Source: Clostridia bacterium (GTDB lineage Bacteria > Bacillota > Clostridia > Oscillospirales > CAG-272). Taken from it: 64,000 bases of DNA. The position numbers and the translations under genes were made by a program. Shown here piece after piece: positions 1-8,010 of this stretch (positions are counted from its first letter, which is position 1; each line of letters opens with the position of its first letter). The stretch is from positions 126,168 to 190,167 of the forward strand of contig JAFTRA010000035.1 in NCBI GenBank assembly GCA_017462485.1, in the 5' to 3' direction. Under the pieces are notes generated by a model, which was not told the origin of the DNA, ran no database searches, and saw nothing but the letters and a program-made list of their open reading frames with translations.

Positions 1-1
1 T

Positions 2-418
2 ATGATGGCGGCAGGCGAGGCGCTTCCCGAAAACGTCGTCTGCGTGCTTGCCGACTGCGGATACAGCTCCGCCAAGGAAATCATCAAAAAGGTTATACGC
101 GATATGCGCCTGCCCGCCAAGCTTCTCTATCCCTTCGTTAAGCTCGGAGCTAAGCTTTTCGGCGGCTTTGACCTTGAAGAGACCTCACCCGCCGAGGCTA
201 TGAAAAGATGTAAGGTTCCGATTATTTTCATACACGGGGATACAGATGACTTTGTTCCGCACTATATGAGCGCCGAGCTTTACGAGGCATGCTCCTCGGA
301 GCACAAGAGCTTCGTTACTATAGAGGGCGCAGGCCACGGAATAGCCTATCCTGTTAACAAGGGAGCCTATCTTGACGCTCTTCGCAAATTCGAATATGAT
401 GCAGGCTTCTTAGCTTGA
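2..418 (+). CDS. Alpha/beta hydrolase, C-terminal part (5' end outside window)
   Basis: This is the last 138 residues of a serine hydrolase of the alpha/beta-fold superfamily; the reading frame is open to the left edge, so the true start lies upstream. The first residues (MMAAGEALPENV) are what normally follows the GxSMG nucleophile elbow in these enzymes, so the catalytic Ser is just outside the window. The catalytic acid is visible in IHGDTDDFVP (Asp of the GDxD segment) and the catalytic His in GAGHG. The family covers esterases, acyl-peptidases and cell-surface-associated hydrolases, and the substrate cannot be told. A strong hairpin terminator follows directly, so this is the last gene of its transcript. 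Confidence 0.8.
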   Translation: MMAAGEALPENVVCVLADCGYSSAKEIIKKVIRDMRLPAKLLYPFVKLGAKLFGGFDLEETSPAEAMKRCKVPIIFIHGDTDDFVPHYMSAELYEACSSEHKSFVTIEGAGHGIAYPVNKGAYLDALRKFEYDAGFLA

Positions 419-430
419 TTTTAACAATCT

Positions 431-477
431 AAAAATGCCAAAGCGGGACGCTGAAAGCGCCGTTTTGGCATTTTTTC
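431..477. terminator. Rho-independent terminator, probably bidirectional
   Basis: An 11-bp stem (AAAATGCCAAA at the left, TTTTGGCATTTT at the right) encloses a GC-rich inner part and ends in a run of six T. The A-run on the left side makes it usable from the minus strand too, where the acyltransferase gene ends at 515. Confidence 0.85.
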
Positions 478-514
478 TAACATTTATTTACTTTTTGCGT
501 ATTCTTTTTAAAAA

Positions 515-1807
515 TCAGTCTTTTCTCATACATTTTTCGCGAGCAGCCTTGAGCTTGATTTTATATATCTCCTCGGTTGCAAGCGCGAGCTTGGTTACCA
601 CGTTTTCCTTTGTGGGATAGCAGTAGAAGGAGTCGTTTTCGGTAGAAATATCTACGCAGTCAAACGGCTTTATATGGGGAAAATTATACTCTACGTGAAG
701 ACTGTTCGTCTGTAAGGGTGCTCTTGCTATAAGGTAGTCCTTGCCGTTATAATGGCCGCGAAGAACGAAGCCCTCATTGGCATTATGCGTAAGCGTTGCC
801 TCGCCAAGCGCCTCGAAATTCCAGCATCTCGGCATTGAGTGAACGTCCACCTTATCAACGAAGGAATATTCACCTCTCTCTACTTCTGCTCTTACCTCAT
901 ACCTCTCCCACTCAAACCAGTCGGGAACTCGGCAGAACTCGGTCACGCCTTCGTTTGCCTTAAGGTCACCGTTTTCAAGAAGAGTCCACCTTTTTCCGCA
1001 CTCACGGCAGAAAATTTCTGCGCCCTCGGACGCCATTTTTGACTCCGTCTTGCAGCAGGGACATTTATACAGTATCTTGTGTAAACCCTCCGCGCGATAG
1101 GGCTCGGTTATGAGTATTCCGTTATCCTTCTGATATTTATACTCATCGTACGAAAGCTCCTCTTTTATACGGCGGTTAATATCATCGGCAGAAAGCGTTT
1201 TAGTTTCTTCGGCTGTTATTATCTGCGTCATAGTGGTATGAAGCGGCACCTTGCGCTTGTTATTGAAATTCCAAGCCGGCGTATGAAGATGATTTCCCCT
1301 ATGAACAACGGCAACGACGGGTACCTTATTCATCTTCACGAGCATTCCAAGCGAGTCCGGCAAATAAGATGTGATACCCGCGGGAGAATATCTTGCCTCG
1401 GGGTACATACAAAGTATATCTCCGCGCTGAAGCACCTTGCGTATAGACTTAACGAGGTGCATATCCGTGGTAAATTTTCTCGTGCAGATAGCGCCTATCC
1501 ACGTAAGAAGCCAGGGGCGTCTGTAATACCCGTCTATATTTACGACGTTGTTGACTCTCTTCATATTCGTACCGAGTGCCGTAAGCTCAAAATCTATAAA
1601 CGACATATGGTTGGAAAGAATCATATACGGGGGCTTAAGTCCCTCCATATTTATCTTCTCGACCTTTTTCTTTTTATTCATAAGAAGAATACCCGAAAGG
1701 AGTCTTATAAGCCCTGCAAGATAAAGGGGTTGCCTTATCGGGTATTTCGCTGTTTTATAGCGCTTATTATTTTTGTAGTTAACGTCTATATTTTTAATAT
1801 GCTCCAT
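515..1807 (-). CDS. PlsC-like 1-acylglycerol-3-phosphate acyltransferase with C-terminal zinc ribbon
   Basis: The N-terminal half resembles lysophosphatidic acid acyltransferases, which move an acyl chain onto a lysophospholipid at the membrane. The H(x4)D catalytic motif is present as NHMSFIDF near residue 67, and the later MYPEARYSPAG segment matches the EGTR-like substrate box in degenerate form. The second half is not part of the usual ~240-residue enzyme: it has a CPCC...CREC zinc ribbon near residue 250 and a ~150-residue beta-rich tail. The same layout recurs in the 407-residue protein at 54868-56091, so this is a real two-domain family here. It is a single-gene transcript with its own promoter at 1953-1981. 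The acyl acceptor is unknown. Confidence 0.75.
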   Translation of the reverse strand: MEHIKNIDVNYKNNKRYKTAKYPIRQPLYLAGLIRLLSGILLMNKKKKVEKINMEGLKPPYMILSNHMSFIDFELTALGTNMKRVNNVVNIDGYYRRPWLLTWIGAICTRKFTTDMHLVKSIRKVLQRGDILCMYPEARYSPAGITSYLPDSLGMLVKMNKVPVVAVVHRGNHLHTPAWNFNNKRKVPLHTTMTQIITAEETKTLSADDINRRIKEELSYDEYKYQKDNGILITEPYRAEGLHKILYKCPCCKTESKMASEGAEIFCRECGKRWTLLENGDLKANEGVTEFCRVPDWFEWERYEVRAEVERGEYSFVDKVDVHSMPRCWNFEALGEATLTHNANEGFVLRGHYNGKDYLIARAPLQTNSLHVEYNFPHIKPFDCVDISTENDSFYCYPTKENVVTKLALATEEIYKIKLKAAREKCMRKD

Positions 1808-1952
1808 AAAAATTCCTATTCCTTGAGGTTTGCAAGAATGATAAGTGCCAAAAGCACTGAAAATTCGAGTCTATGACGGCTTTGTATTATCCCCTCTTGC
1901 TAAAATATTGTCTCAATCTCGAAAAGACGAAATCGGCACTTGTGCCATATGT

Positions 1953-1981
1953 ATTATACACATTTAATGAACAAAAAGCAA
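1953..1981 (-). promoter_or_regulatory. Sigma-A promoter of the 515-1807 acyltransferase gene
   Basis: On the minus strand the boxes are TTGCTT (1976-1981) and TATAAT (1953-1958) with a 17-nt spacer. The leader to the start codon is about 140 nt and contains two small inverted repeats (GGCACTTGTGCC and GTGC...GCAC). Confidence 0.7.
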
Positions 1982-2186
1982 CACTTTGTCAGAAAAATAA
2001 CCCCTCTTTAACAAAATCGGCGAAAAAACGCATATTTTCAAGCTCGCATACGAAGCGGTATTGCATCCGCGAAGTCAGTCGTGAGAAAAGTAAACTATTC
2101 CCTCTTACAGAGGCAAGAGAAAGCAATTCAAAACGCCCTAAAGTCTAAATTCAAGAATTTCCGCTATTTTCCCCTACAAGCGTTAA

Positions 2187-2220
2187 GCAGCCCCGAGCGA
2201 ATCGCTCGGGGCTGCCCTTT
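2187..2220. terminator. Terminator hairpin after the Ig-repeat lipoprotein gene
   Basis: A perfect 14-bp GC-rich stem (GCAGCCCCGAGCGA and its complement) with a tiny loop lies 50 nt beyond the end of the minus-strand operon. The T-rich tail is on the plus-strand side (CCCTTTT), so the efficiency in the operon direction is uncertain. Confidence 0.65.
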
Positions 2221-2268
2221 TGCTTTATTTCGAATAAATTCGTTTTATAAAAGCAACTACAGTTAATT

Positions 2269-5200
2269 TTATCCTGCCGTTACAGGTCTGAAATCGTCAA
2301 GAACGATAGCCATACCCATATAGTAAAGGGTGATGTATCCGCCGTTTTCTTCGGGAGCGAACTTAGGAATCTCTTCAAGTCCCAAAGCAGCAAGCTGAGG
2401 ATTGAGCATGGGCGAAAGATCGTTGAAGGTATATCCATTTGCATCCTGACCAATGTAAGCCCAGCCACCGTTGGAGGATTTGAGAATCGGAACGCTACCG
2501 AGGTTAGCTTCGCCAACCACTCCTTTGATTGCCTCCTTAACCATATTTTCAAGAAGCATAGTGTCGTTATCCATCGTGGAAACGAGCTTTCCGTCAACGG
2601 TAAGAGTACCGTCAATATCAGCACCGCCCAGAATTTCAGCCATAGTTTCTCCGCCGTTAAGAGTTACCATTACGAAGTTAAGGAACTCGCCCTCGGAGCC
2701 GTCGGGAGCCTTTTCTACAATGTATGTACTTCCGTTATAACCCTTCATTACACCATTAAGGGAAATTATAGGAGTAACGTATGGTTTTGCGCCCATTGCC
2801 ACAAACCACGTTGAATCTGCAGTTACGTAAGTATATATCTTAGTAGCATCATCTATATAAACGTCTGCACCCGAGTTATCCTGACGGGTTTCATCTGCAG
2901 CAGAAGTCTGCGAGATTATAATGGGACCGCCGCAGGTTGTAATTTCAGAGTTGGTAATATTGCACTGGAGAGGAACGTGATTTGCGGGGGGATTTTCGTC
3001 CTTTCCTACAAGACCGTTCTTAGACCAAAGGAATATGTGATTCTGCCATGCGTTATAAAGCTTGGACTGATTTATGTTAAGGACGGTATTATCGTATTCA
3101 CCCAAAATCGTTATGTAGTAACGCTCCGCAACTACGTTATCGAGCGTAGCATCGCAGTGCGCTATCTTCATACCGATAAGACCAAGTCTGCTTCTTACGG
3201 AATCAGAATTCAAGGGGTCGTTGGGGTCATTATCAAGGATATAAAGATTCTCTACTCTTAGCTTGTAATCAAGGTGATTGAATGCCAACGGGTTGGTCTC
3301 TTCATTATCATTCTCAAATCTGAAGAGCTGGGTGTGAGAATTCTTATCGTGCGTTTCGTTATCCTTAATAGAAGGAATATTATAGGTGTAAACGGTGAAG
3401 TAGTTACCGTGTATAGTGAAATCACCTACCGACATATCTCTGATAAATATAGACATAAAGTCTTTAAGCTCGCCTGTTGCTTCAAAATATTCAGCAGGAA
3501 GGTCTGCCTTGGTGATATTGATATCGTTGTGAAGAACAATACCCTTTATCTCATAATCCGGAACCTCGTATCCATTGTTTTTAAGGAAGTCCTGAGACCA
3601 TTTAAGCTTGTTTTCATCATTATAAACATCATCGGTGTTGGTCATAACGTGAAGACCCTTAGCGTCGTATACGTTATAAGCGTCAACAACAGAGAAGGTG
3701 TGAGTTCTGGTGTACTCTGCGTACTCGCTCTCGTCCTCAACGGTGATACCGTATGCGGGGCGGGTAGCTATCTTGAACTTCTTTCCTACCGCAGCCTCGG
3801 TAAAGTCGAAGGTGTTATTAGCCTCGTCTATAACAACGTACTGCGCGAGAGCATCGCCCTCAAGAAGAGTTTCCTTGGTATTAAGGATAGTGTCACCCTC
3901 AACGAGATAAACGAGGGATTTGCTGGTGTATCTAGTAACGGTTACCTTTTCGCCCTTGAAGTTATAAGCGGAAAGAGTGAGAGAATACTTGAAGGGGTTA
4001 TCGTCTCCTACGAGATATCCGTAAGAGCCGTTAAGGTAATACTTCTTATTGGTTTCAAGAGTGGTAATCGAGCCGGGCTCGGATACGCCTATGATTTCAT
4101 AATCAACTGCCTTATACTTAATCTTAACGGCAGCGGAAGTAACGCCCTTATAGGTTACGGTGAAATCATATTCGCCAACTTTACCCGTGTCAATTGCGCC
4201 GGTGTTGAACGTAACGCCTGCAGCCAAAGCCTCTGCTACGTTAAAGGTAGCGGTGGTGTCGTTTGTGTAGGTTACTGTGATAGTTGCGTTAGCATAAGTA
4301 AATTCATCGCCAACCTTGAAATTAGTGGTAATAGTTCCTGCGTTGATAGCAACCGACTTAACGCCGATTACGGTATAAGGAACAGTACCTTCTGTAGCGT
4401 AATAGGTTACGGTGAATGCCTTGTCACCTGCGGTTGCAGTGTCAATAGCTCCAACGGTTACGTCTGCGATAGAAACGGTTTCGGTTTCATTATCAGCGTA
4501 GGTTACGAGAAGCTCGAGACCTGCGTAAGAAAGAGTTTCGCCAACAACTACAGGAGAAAGAGTTCCAATAGGAGTGATAGAGGATACGCCGTAAACGGTA
4601 ACACTTGCTTCATCCGAGAAGTTTGCGTAACCAACCGTAAGCTTTTCGGTTCCTGCCGCTGCGGTAGAAATCTGATTTACGGTAACGCCTGCCGCACCGT
4701 AAGAAAGCTCCTCGGTAGCACCGTTAGAATAGGTTACCAAAATCTTAATGTTGGAATAATCGTAATTCTTACCAACCTTAACGCCGTTCGAGTAAGAGGT
4801 AAGCTCAATTCCGGTAACAACAGCTGCAGTTTCCGAAATGCTGATGTCAACAGTCTTACCGCTGTAAGAAACGGTGATGTATCTTGTGGGCTCGGTAGTT
4901 TCGGTGATGGTGATAGCCGACTTATCGGTTATAACCTCTTTTCTCTCAATCTCGGTAGCGGTACCGTTTACGTAACCGTAAACTGCCGTAACTACGATGT
5001 TTGCCTTAATTGCATCCATATCAAGAGCAACGCCGTCTGCTACTACTGTATAGTCCTTGATAGAGTTAAAGTCAACCTCAATACCGATTACGGTAGCGGG
5101 AGCCTTTACGGTTACGGGAATGGTAGCGTCAAAGCCACGGTATGTAACAGTAATGGTCTTGCTGCCTGCCTCATCGGTTGCGGGAACGTTGAACGTAAGA

Positions 5201-5925
5201 GCTGCGTTTGCGACAGACTCAACAACGCCATCGGTATATGTTGCGAATGCGGTGAAGGCATCGGTGGAAATAGTTCCGCCCTGCATAACGGTGATACCGT
5301 TTGCGCCGTTGCCTATTATCTGGAGAGCCTTAACCTCAACTACGGAAACCGTGAGCTCCGCACTCTTTTCCTGATAGGTAACTGTGAGAGTCTTGTTTCC
5401 TGCTGCGGTGGTATCAACTGTTCCTACTGTAAGGTCTGCTACGGGAACGATTTTAGTGGTATTATCACTGTAAGTAGCGATAACCTTGATGTTTTCGGTG
5501 CTGTAAGCCTCACCCTTAATAACTCTGGTAGCAACGCTCGATGCGTCAATTGCGATAGAAGAAAGGGTAACGACGGGAGTTTCATCCTCATTGTCAGCCT
5601 TGGTCTCTACCTTAACGTCTACTTCAAGAGTAACTTTTTCATAGGTGATAGTAACGGTTTTGGTTCCTGCAACCGATGTATCAATCTTGCTGATAACAAG
5701 GTCGGTATAAGAGAGAACCTTAGAGGTTCCGTCGTTATAATCTGCCTGAACCTTAATCTTGGAAAGGTCAGCGGTCTCGCCAACCTCATAGCTATACTTG
5801 AAAGTACCATCTACGATGGTAAGCTTGCTAACCTCTTTGTCTCCCTTTAAGAGAGCGTCGCAAGAGGTTAAAATCATAGCGAAAGCAAGCACAAAGAGTG
5901 CAAGCATTATTAATCTTTTTTTCAT
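2269..5925 (-). CDS. Large lipoprotein with seven bacterial Ig-like repeats and a beta-helix-like C-terminal part
   Basis: I place the start at 5925, not 39 nt further out, because AGGT sits 8 nt before that ATG and the protein then opens with a clean lipoprotein signal: hydrophobic stretch and lipobox LTSC with Cys22. It is 1218 residues long. Residues ~30-610 hold seven Ig-like repeats of ~80 residues with the pattern G(D/E)...Y.V....V.A.Y.(D/N)(G/N)T......(V).....DT..AG.KT.TVTY, typical of the Big_3/Big_4 families. Residues ~790-1030 have N/D-rich beta turns (for example NITNSEITTCGGPIIIS) like a right-handed beta helix. Expected outside the cell, bound to the membrane by lipid. It is the last gene of the four-gene ABC operon, 22 nt after the previous gene. 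Ligand unknown; possibly glycan or surface adhesion. Confidence 0.8.
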   Translation of the reverse strand: MKKRLIMLALFVLAFAMILTSCDALLKGDKEVSKLTIVDGTFKYSYEVGETADLSKIKVQADYNDGTSKVLSYTDLVISKIDTSVAGTKTVTITYEKVTLEVDVKVETKADNEDETPVVTLSSIAIDASSVATRVIKGEAYSTENIKVIATYSDNTTKIVPVADLTVGTVDTTAAGNKTLTVTYQEKSAELTVSVVEVKALQIIGNGANGITVMQGGTISTDAFTAFATYTDGVVESVANAALTFNVPATDEAGSKTITVTYRGFDATIPVTVKAPATVIGIEVDFNSIKDYTVVADGVALDMDAIKANIVVTAVYGYVNGTATEIERKEVITDKSAITITETTEPTRYITVSYSGKTVDISISETAAVVTGIELTSYSNGVKVGKNYDYSNIKILVTYSNGATEELSYGAAGVTVNQISTAAAGTEKLTVGYANFSDEASVTVYGVSSITPIGTLSPVVVGETLSYAGLELLVTYADNETETVSIADVTVGAIDTATAGDKAFTVTYYATEGTVPYTVIGVKSVAINAGTITTNFKVGDEFTYANATITVTYTNDTTATFNVAEALAAGVTFNTGAIDTGKVGEYDFTVTYKGVTSAAVKIKYKAVDYEIIGVSEPGSITTLETNKKYYLNGSYGYLVGDDNPFKYSLTLSAYNFKGEKVTVTRYTSKSLVYLVEGDTILNTKETLLEGDALAQYVVIDEANNTFDFTEAAVGKKFKIATRPAYGITVEDESEYAEYTRTHTFSVVDAYNVYDAKGLHVMTNTDDVYNDENKLKWSQDFLKNNGYEVPDYEIKGIVLHNDINITKADLPAEYFEATGELKDFMSIFIRDMSVGDFTIHGNYFTVYTYNIPSIKDNETHDKNSHTQLFRFENDNEETNPLAFNHLDYKLRVENLYILDNDPNDPLNSDSVRSRLGLIGMKIAHCDATLDNVVAERYYITILGEYDNTVLNINQSKLYNAWQNHIFLWSKNGLVGKDENPPANHVPLQCNITNSEITTCGGPIIISQTSAADETRQDNSGADVYIDDATKIYTYVTADSTWFVAMGAKPYVTPIISLNGVMKGYNGSTYIVEKAPDGSEGEFLNFVMVTLNGGETMAEILGGADIDGTLTVDGKLVSTMDNDTMLLENMVKEAIKGVVGEANLGSVPILKSSNGGWAYIGQDANGYTFNDLSPMLNPQLAALGLEEIPKFAPEENGGYITLYYMGMAIVLDDFRPVTAG

Positions 5926-5947
5926 TTTTAAATACCTCATTTTCAAA

Positions 5948-6352
5948 TTAGCGCAAAGCGGCAATTTCTATTTTTTCTACAATTCCGCTTCCGTCGGTAG
6001 CCTTAATATAAACTATGACAGCGCCTTTTTTTGTAAACGTAACTACGCCGTTTTCATCAACGGTTACGTTTTTGTTCTGTTTATCGTAGTCGAAGCTAAC
6101 CGTCTTTGTGGAAGCATCGTCGGGATAAACTCTGTATTGTATCTGGTATTTGCGTTCCCCATTCTCGTCGGGGAAAATTGTTACGTACTTGTTGCCCTGA
6201 TCATCTATCTTTACGTCGGTATTGAGTATCTCGATAGACTCTACGTACACCTTTTCGTTATAAAGCTTTGCTTGAAGACCGAAAAAGCTTACCAGAGCGA
6301 TAGCTGCAACGTATATAACTCCTATAAGAATAACAACCGATTTTTTCATCAT
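5948..6352 (-). CDS. Small membrane-anchored protein with one Ig-like (Big_2-type) domain
   Basis: The 134-residue product starts MMKKSVVILIGVIYV, a single N-terminal membrane anchor, followed by a ~100-residue extracellular domain. The segment IQYRVYPDDASTKTVSF...VTVDENGVVTFTKKGAVIVYIKATDGSG matches the sequence style of the Big_2 Ig fold (the N-V-T-V-D-x-N-G-x-V core), quoted here in pieces with gaps. The start codon overlaps the stop of the permease gene (TAATG), with AAGGAG just upstream, so the two are translationally coupled. Placed between an ABC exporter and a large Ig-repeat lipoprotein, it may be an accessory or substrate of the same surface system. No specific function can be assigned. 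Confidence 0.65.
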   Translation of the reverse strand: MMKKSVVILIGVIYVAAIALVSFFGLQAKLYNEKVYVESIEILNTDVKIDDQGNKYVTIFPDENGERKYQIQYRVYPDDASTKTVSFDYDKQNKNVTVDENGVVTFTKKGAVIVYIKATDGSGIVEKIEIAALR

Positions 6353-8010
6353 TACTTCTCCTTATAGTACAGCTTAATCTTCTGGAAGAACACGAACGTT
6401 TTGTAGCAAAGAGCCGCAAAGCTTACGATGAATACCTTCGCATACGTATAGGTTGTTCTGTTTTCCATAATAAGTAAGAGAACAGCAGCCGTTACGATGA
6501 ATGCTATCAAGAACGACGTCAACGTTGATTTTGTTTCATTTGCGTTACTGTCACTGTTACCCATAGTAGCGTAAATCTCAATCTGCGGATTCATAAGGTC
6601 GAGCTCCGCCGAGTAGAGCATATGAGCAAGATATATGCATCCAAGTGAGGCGATAAGCGCAAGCGCATTCACGAATCCGAGAGACGTGGTTTCCAGCATT
6701 ATGGCAAATGTAACTATAAACGAGCCTACCATAAATACGGTATTCGGAAGAAGCTTCGACAAAATAAGTATCGGGTACTTCGAGGGCTGCGTTTTTATAA
6801 GGTAGCTGCTTCGTCCATCCTTAGAGAATATACTCGATGCGTAGCAATTCGCATTAAGCGCAACGAGAAGTATTATAAGGACGTTGAATGCAACTATCAT
6901 ATTGTCACCAAGCGTTTTGGTGTTCATAGCAAGGAATATTTTGTTAAGAAGGAAGATAAGTATCGGCATAGCGATAAATACTCCTACGTTAGCAAACATT
7001 CTGTCAGGACTCTTAAATGCAATGAGAAATTCCGTGTAAACCGCTGAATATCTTCTTTTTCTGAGCTTATTGGGCTTCGGCTTCGTCTGTCGCTTGAGAT
7101 ACTCAAACGGCTTACTTGCCATACTGTAAAACAGCGGTCTTACGATAAGAAGTCCAAGTATAAACAAAACTGCCGTTGCGACGAGCAAAACCGAAAATCT
7201 TACGAGCGTCGGCAAGAAAGGTAGGGTTGCAACGAGATTTTTCGTTTCGCCAAGGAACATAAGGGTTATTGCGTAAAGCAACGAGAATTTTGTCGTATAA
7301 GCTGCAAGAAGGTCCTGTATCTTCCAGAAGGTCGTGCCCCAAGTTCCGATTATATCTATGTTTTCGGGAATGAGTGAAATAGCATAGAAGAGCGAAACTA
7401 CTGCCAATGCAACAAAGGCAACAAGAGTTGTTAGCTGGAGCCACTTTCTCTGGCGGAAGAAATTCGCTACCCACATAGCAGGTATCGAAAGAAGAGCACC
7501 CGTGGATACTGTAAACAGTGATACAAACAAGAAGCAGAACAGCATCCATGGATAGAATTTAAACGCATAACTATGCGTATAAAAATACGCAATGAACAGG
7601 GGAACTATAAAGCCAAAGTTTCTCTTTACCTCAAATATAAAGAAAACTATCAGCTTTGAAAGATATACCTGTATAGGACGGCATGGGAACGTGAGAAGCA
7701 CCATATTATCACGTGAATAATACATAGCCTTCGTAAGTCCTACCGTACAGGATATCATCGAGGTTAAAAGCATCAGTGAAAAGATAATCGATATGACCGA
7801 GCTTGGAACCGTCTTGGTAAGCGAGAACAGACCTAAGAACTTTGCGACAAATATAATAACTCCGCAAAGCACGGTAACCAAAGCAAACTTCAATATCGCT
7901 GATAAAGCATACAGTACTATATGGAATGCGCCTATATCCTTAACGTTAAAGCGTTTGAAATTCAGCCTTTCCTTCAACTGCATCTTGACAAGAATCATCA
8001 AATTTTTCAT
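6352..8010 (-). CDS. ABC exporter permease subunit
   Basis: A 552-residue polytopic membrane protein with about a dozen hydrophobic segments. It begins MKNLMILVKMQLKERLNF and follows the style of the putative ABC exporter permeases of Bacillota (ABC-2-like). It overlaps the upstream ATPase gene by 4 nt (ATGA), which is typical of an ATPase-permease pair. No periplasmic binding protein is nearby, so export is more likely than import. The transported substrate is unknown. The Ig-like proteins downstream suggest a cell-envelope role, but this is inference from context. Confidence 0.75.
   Translation of the reverse strand: MKNLMILVKMQLKERLNFKRFNVKDIGAFHIVLYALSAILKFALVTVLCGVIIFVAKFLGLFSLTKTVPSSVISIIFSLMLLTSMISCTVGLTKAMYYSRDNMVLLTFPCRPIQVYLSKLIVFFIFEVKRNFGFIVPLFIAYFYTHSYAFKFYPWMLFCFLFVSLFTVSTGALLSIPAMWVANFFRQRKWLQLTTLVAFVALAVVSLFYAISLIPENIDIIGTWGTTFWKIQDLLAAYTTKFSLLYAITLMFLGETKNLVATLPFLPTLVRFSVLLVATAVLFILGLLIVRPLFYSMASKPFEYLKRQTKPKPNKLRKRRYSAVYTEFLIAFKSPDRMFANVGVFIAMPILIFLLNKIFLAMNTKTLGDNMIVAFNVLIILLVALNANCYASSIFSKDGRSSYLIKTQPSKYPILILSKLLPNTVFMVGSFIVTFAIMLETTSLGFVNALALIASLGCIYLAHMLYSAELDLMNPQIEIYATMGNSDSNANETKSTLTSFLIAFIVTAAVLLLIMENRTTYTYAKVFIVSFAALCYKTFVFFQKIKLYYKEK

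Larger units (their letters stand above)
1808..2268. other. Intergenic region between divergent/convergent units
   Basis: It holds the acyltransferase promoter and leader (1808-1981) and the terminator hairpin at 2187-2220. Open frames here are short, lack ribosome binding sites and have no family-like sequence, so no gene is called. Confidence 0.6.

Noticed and set aside
1873..2148. A 91-codon plus-strand frame before the lipoprotein operon end
   Set aside because: No ribosome site, no family-like sequence, and it crosses the acyltransferase promoter.
3274..5850. An 858-codon plus-strand open frame rich in Cys, Asn and Gly
   Set aside because: It is antisense to the Ig-repeat lipoprotein. 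The repeats explain its length and pseudo-periodicity; it has no ribosome site or family-like motifs.
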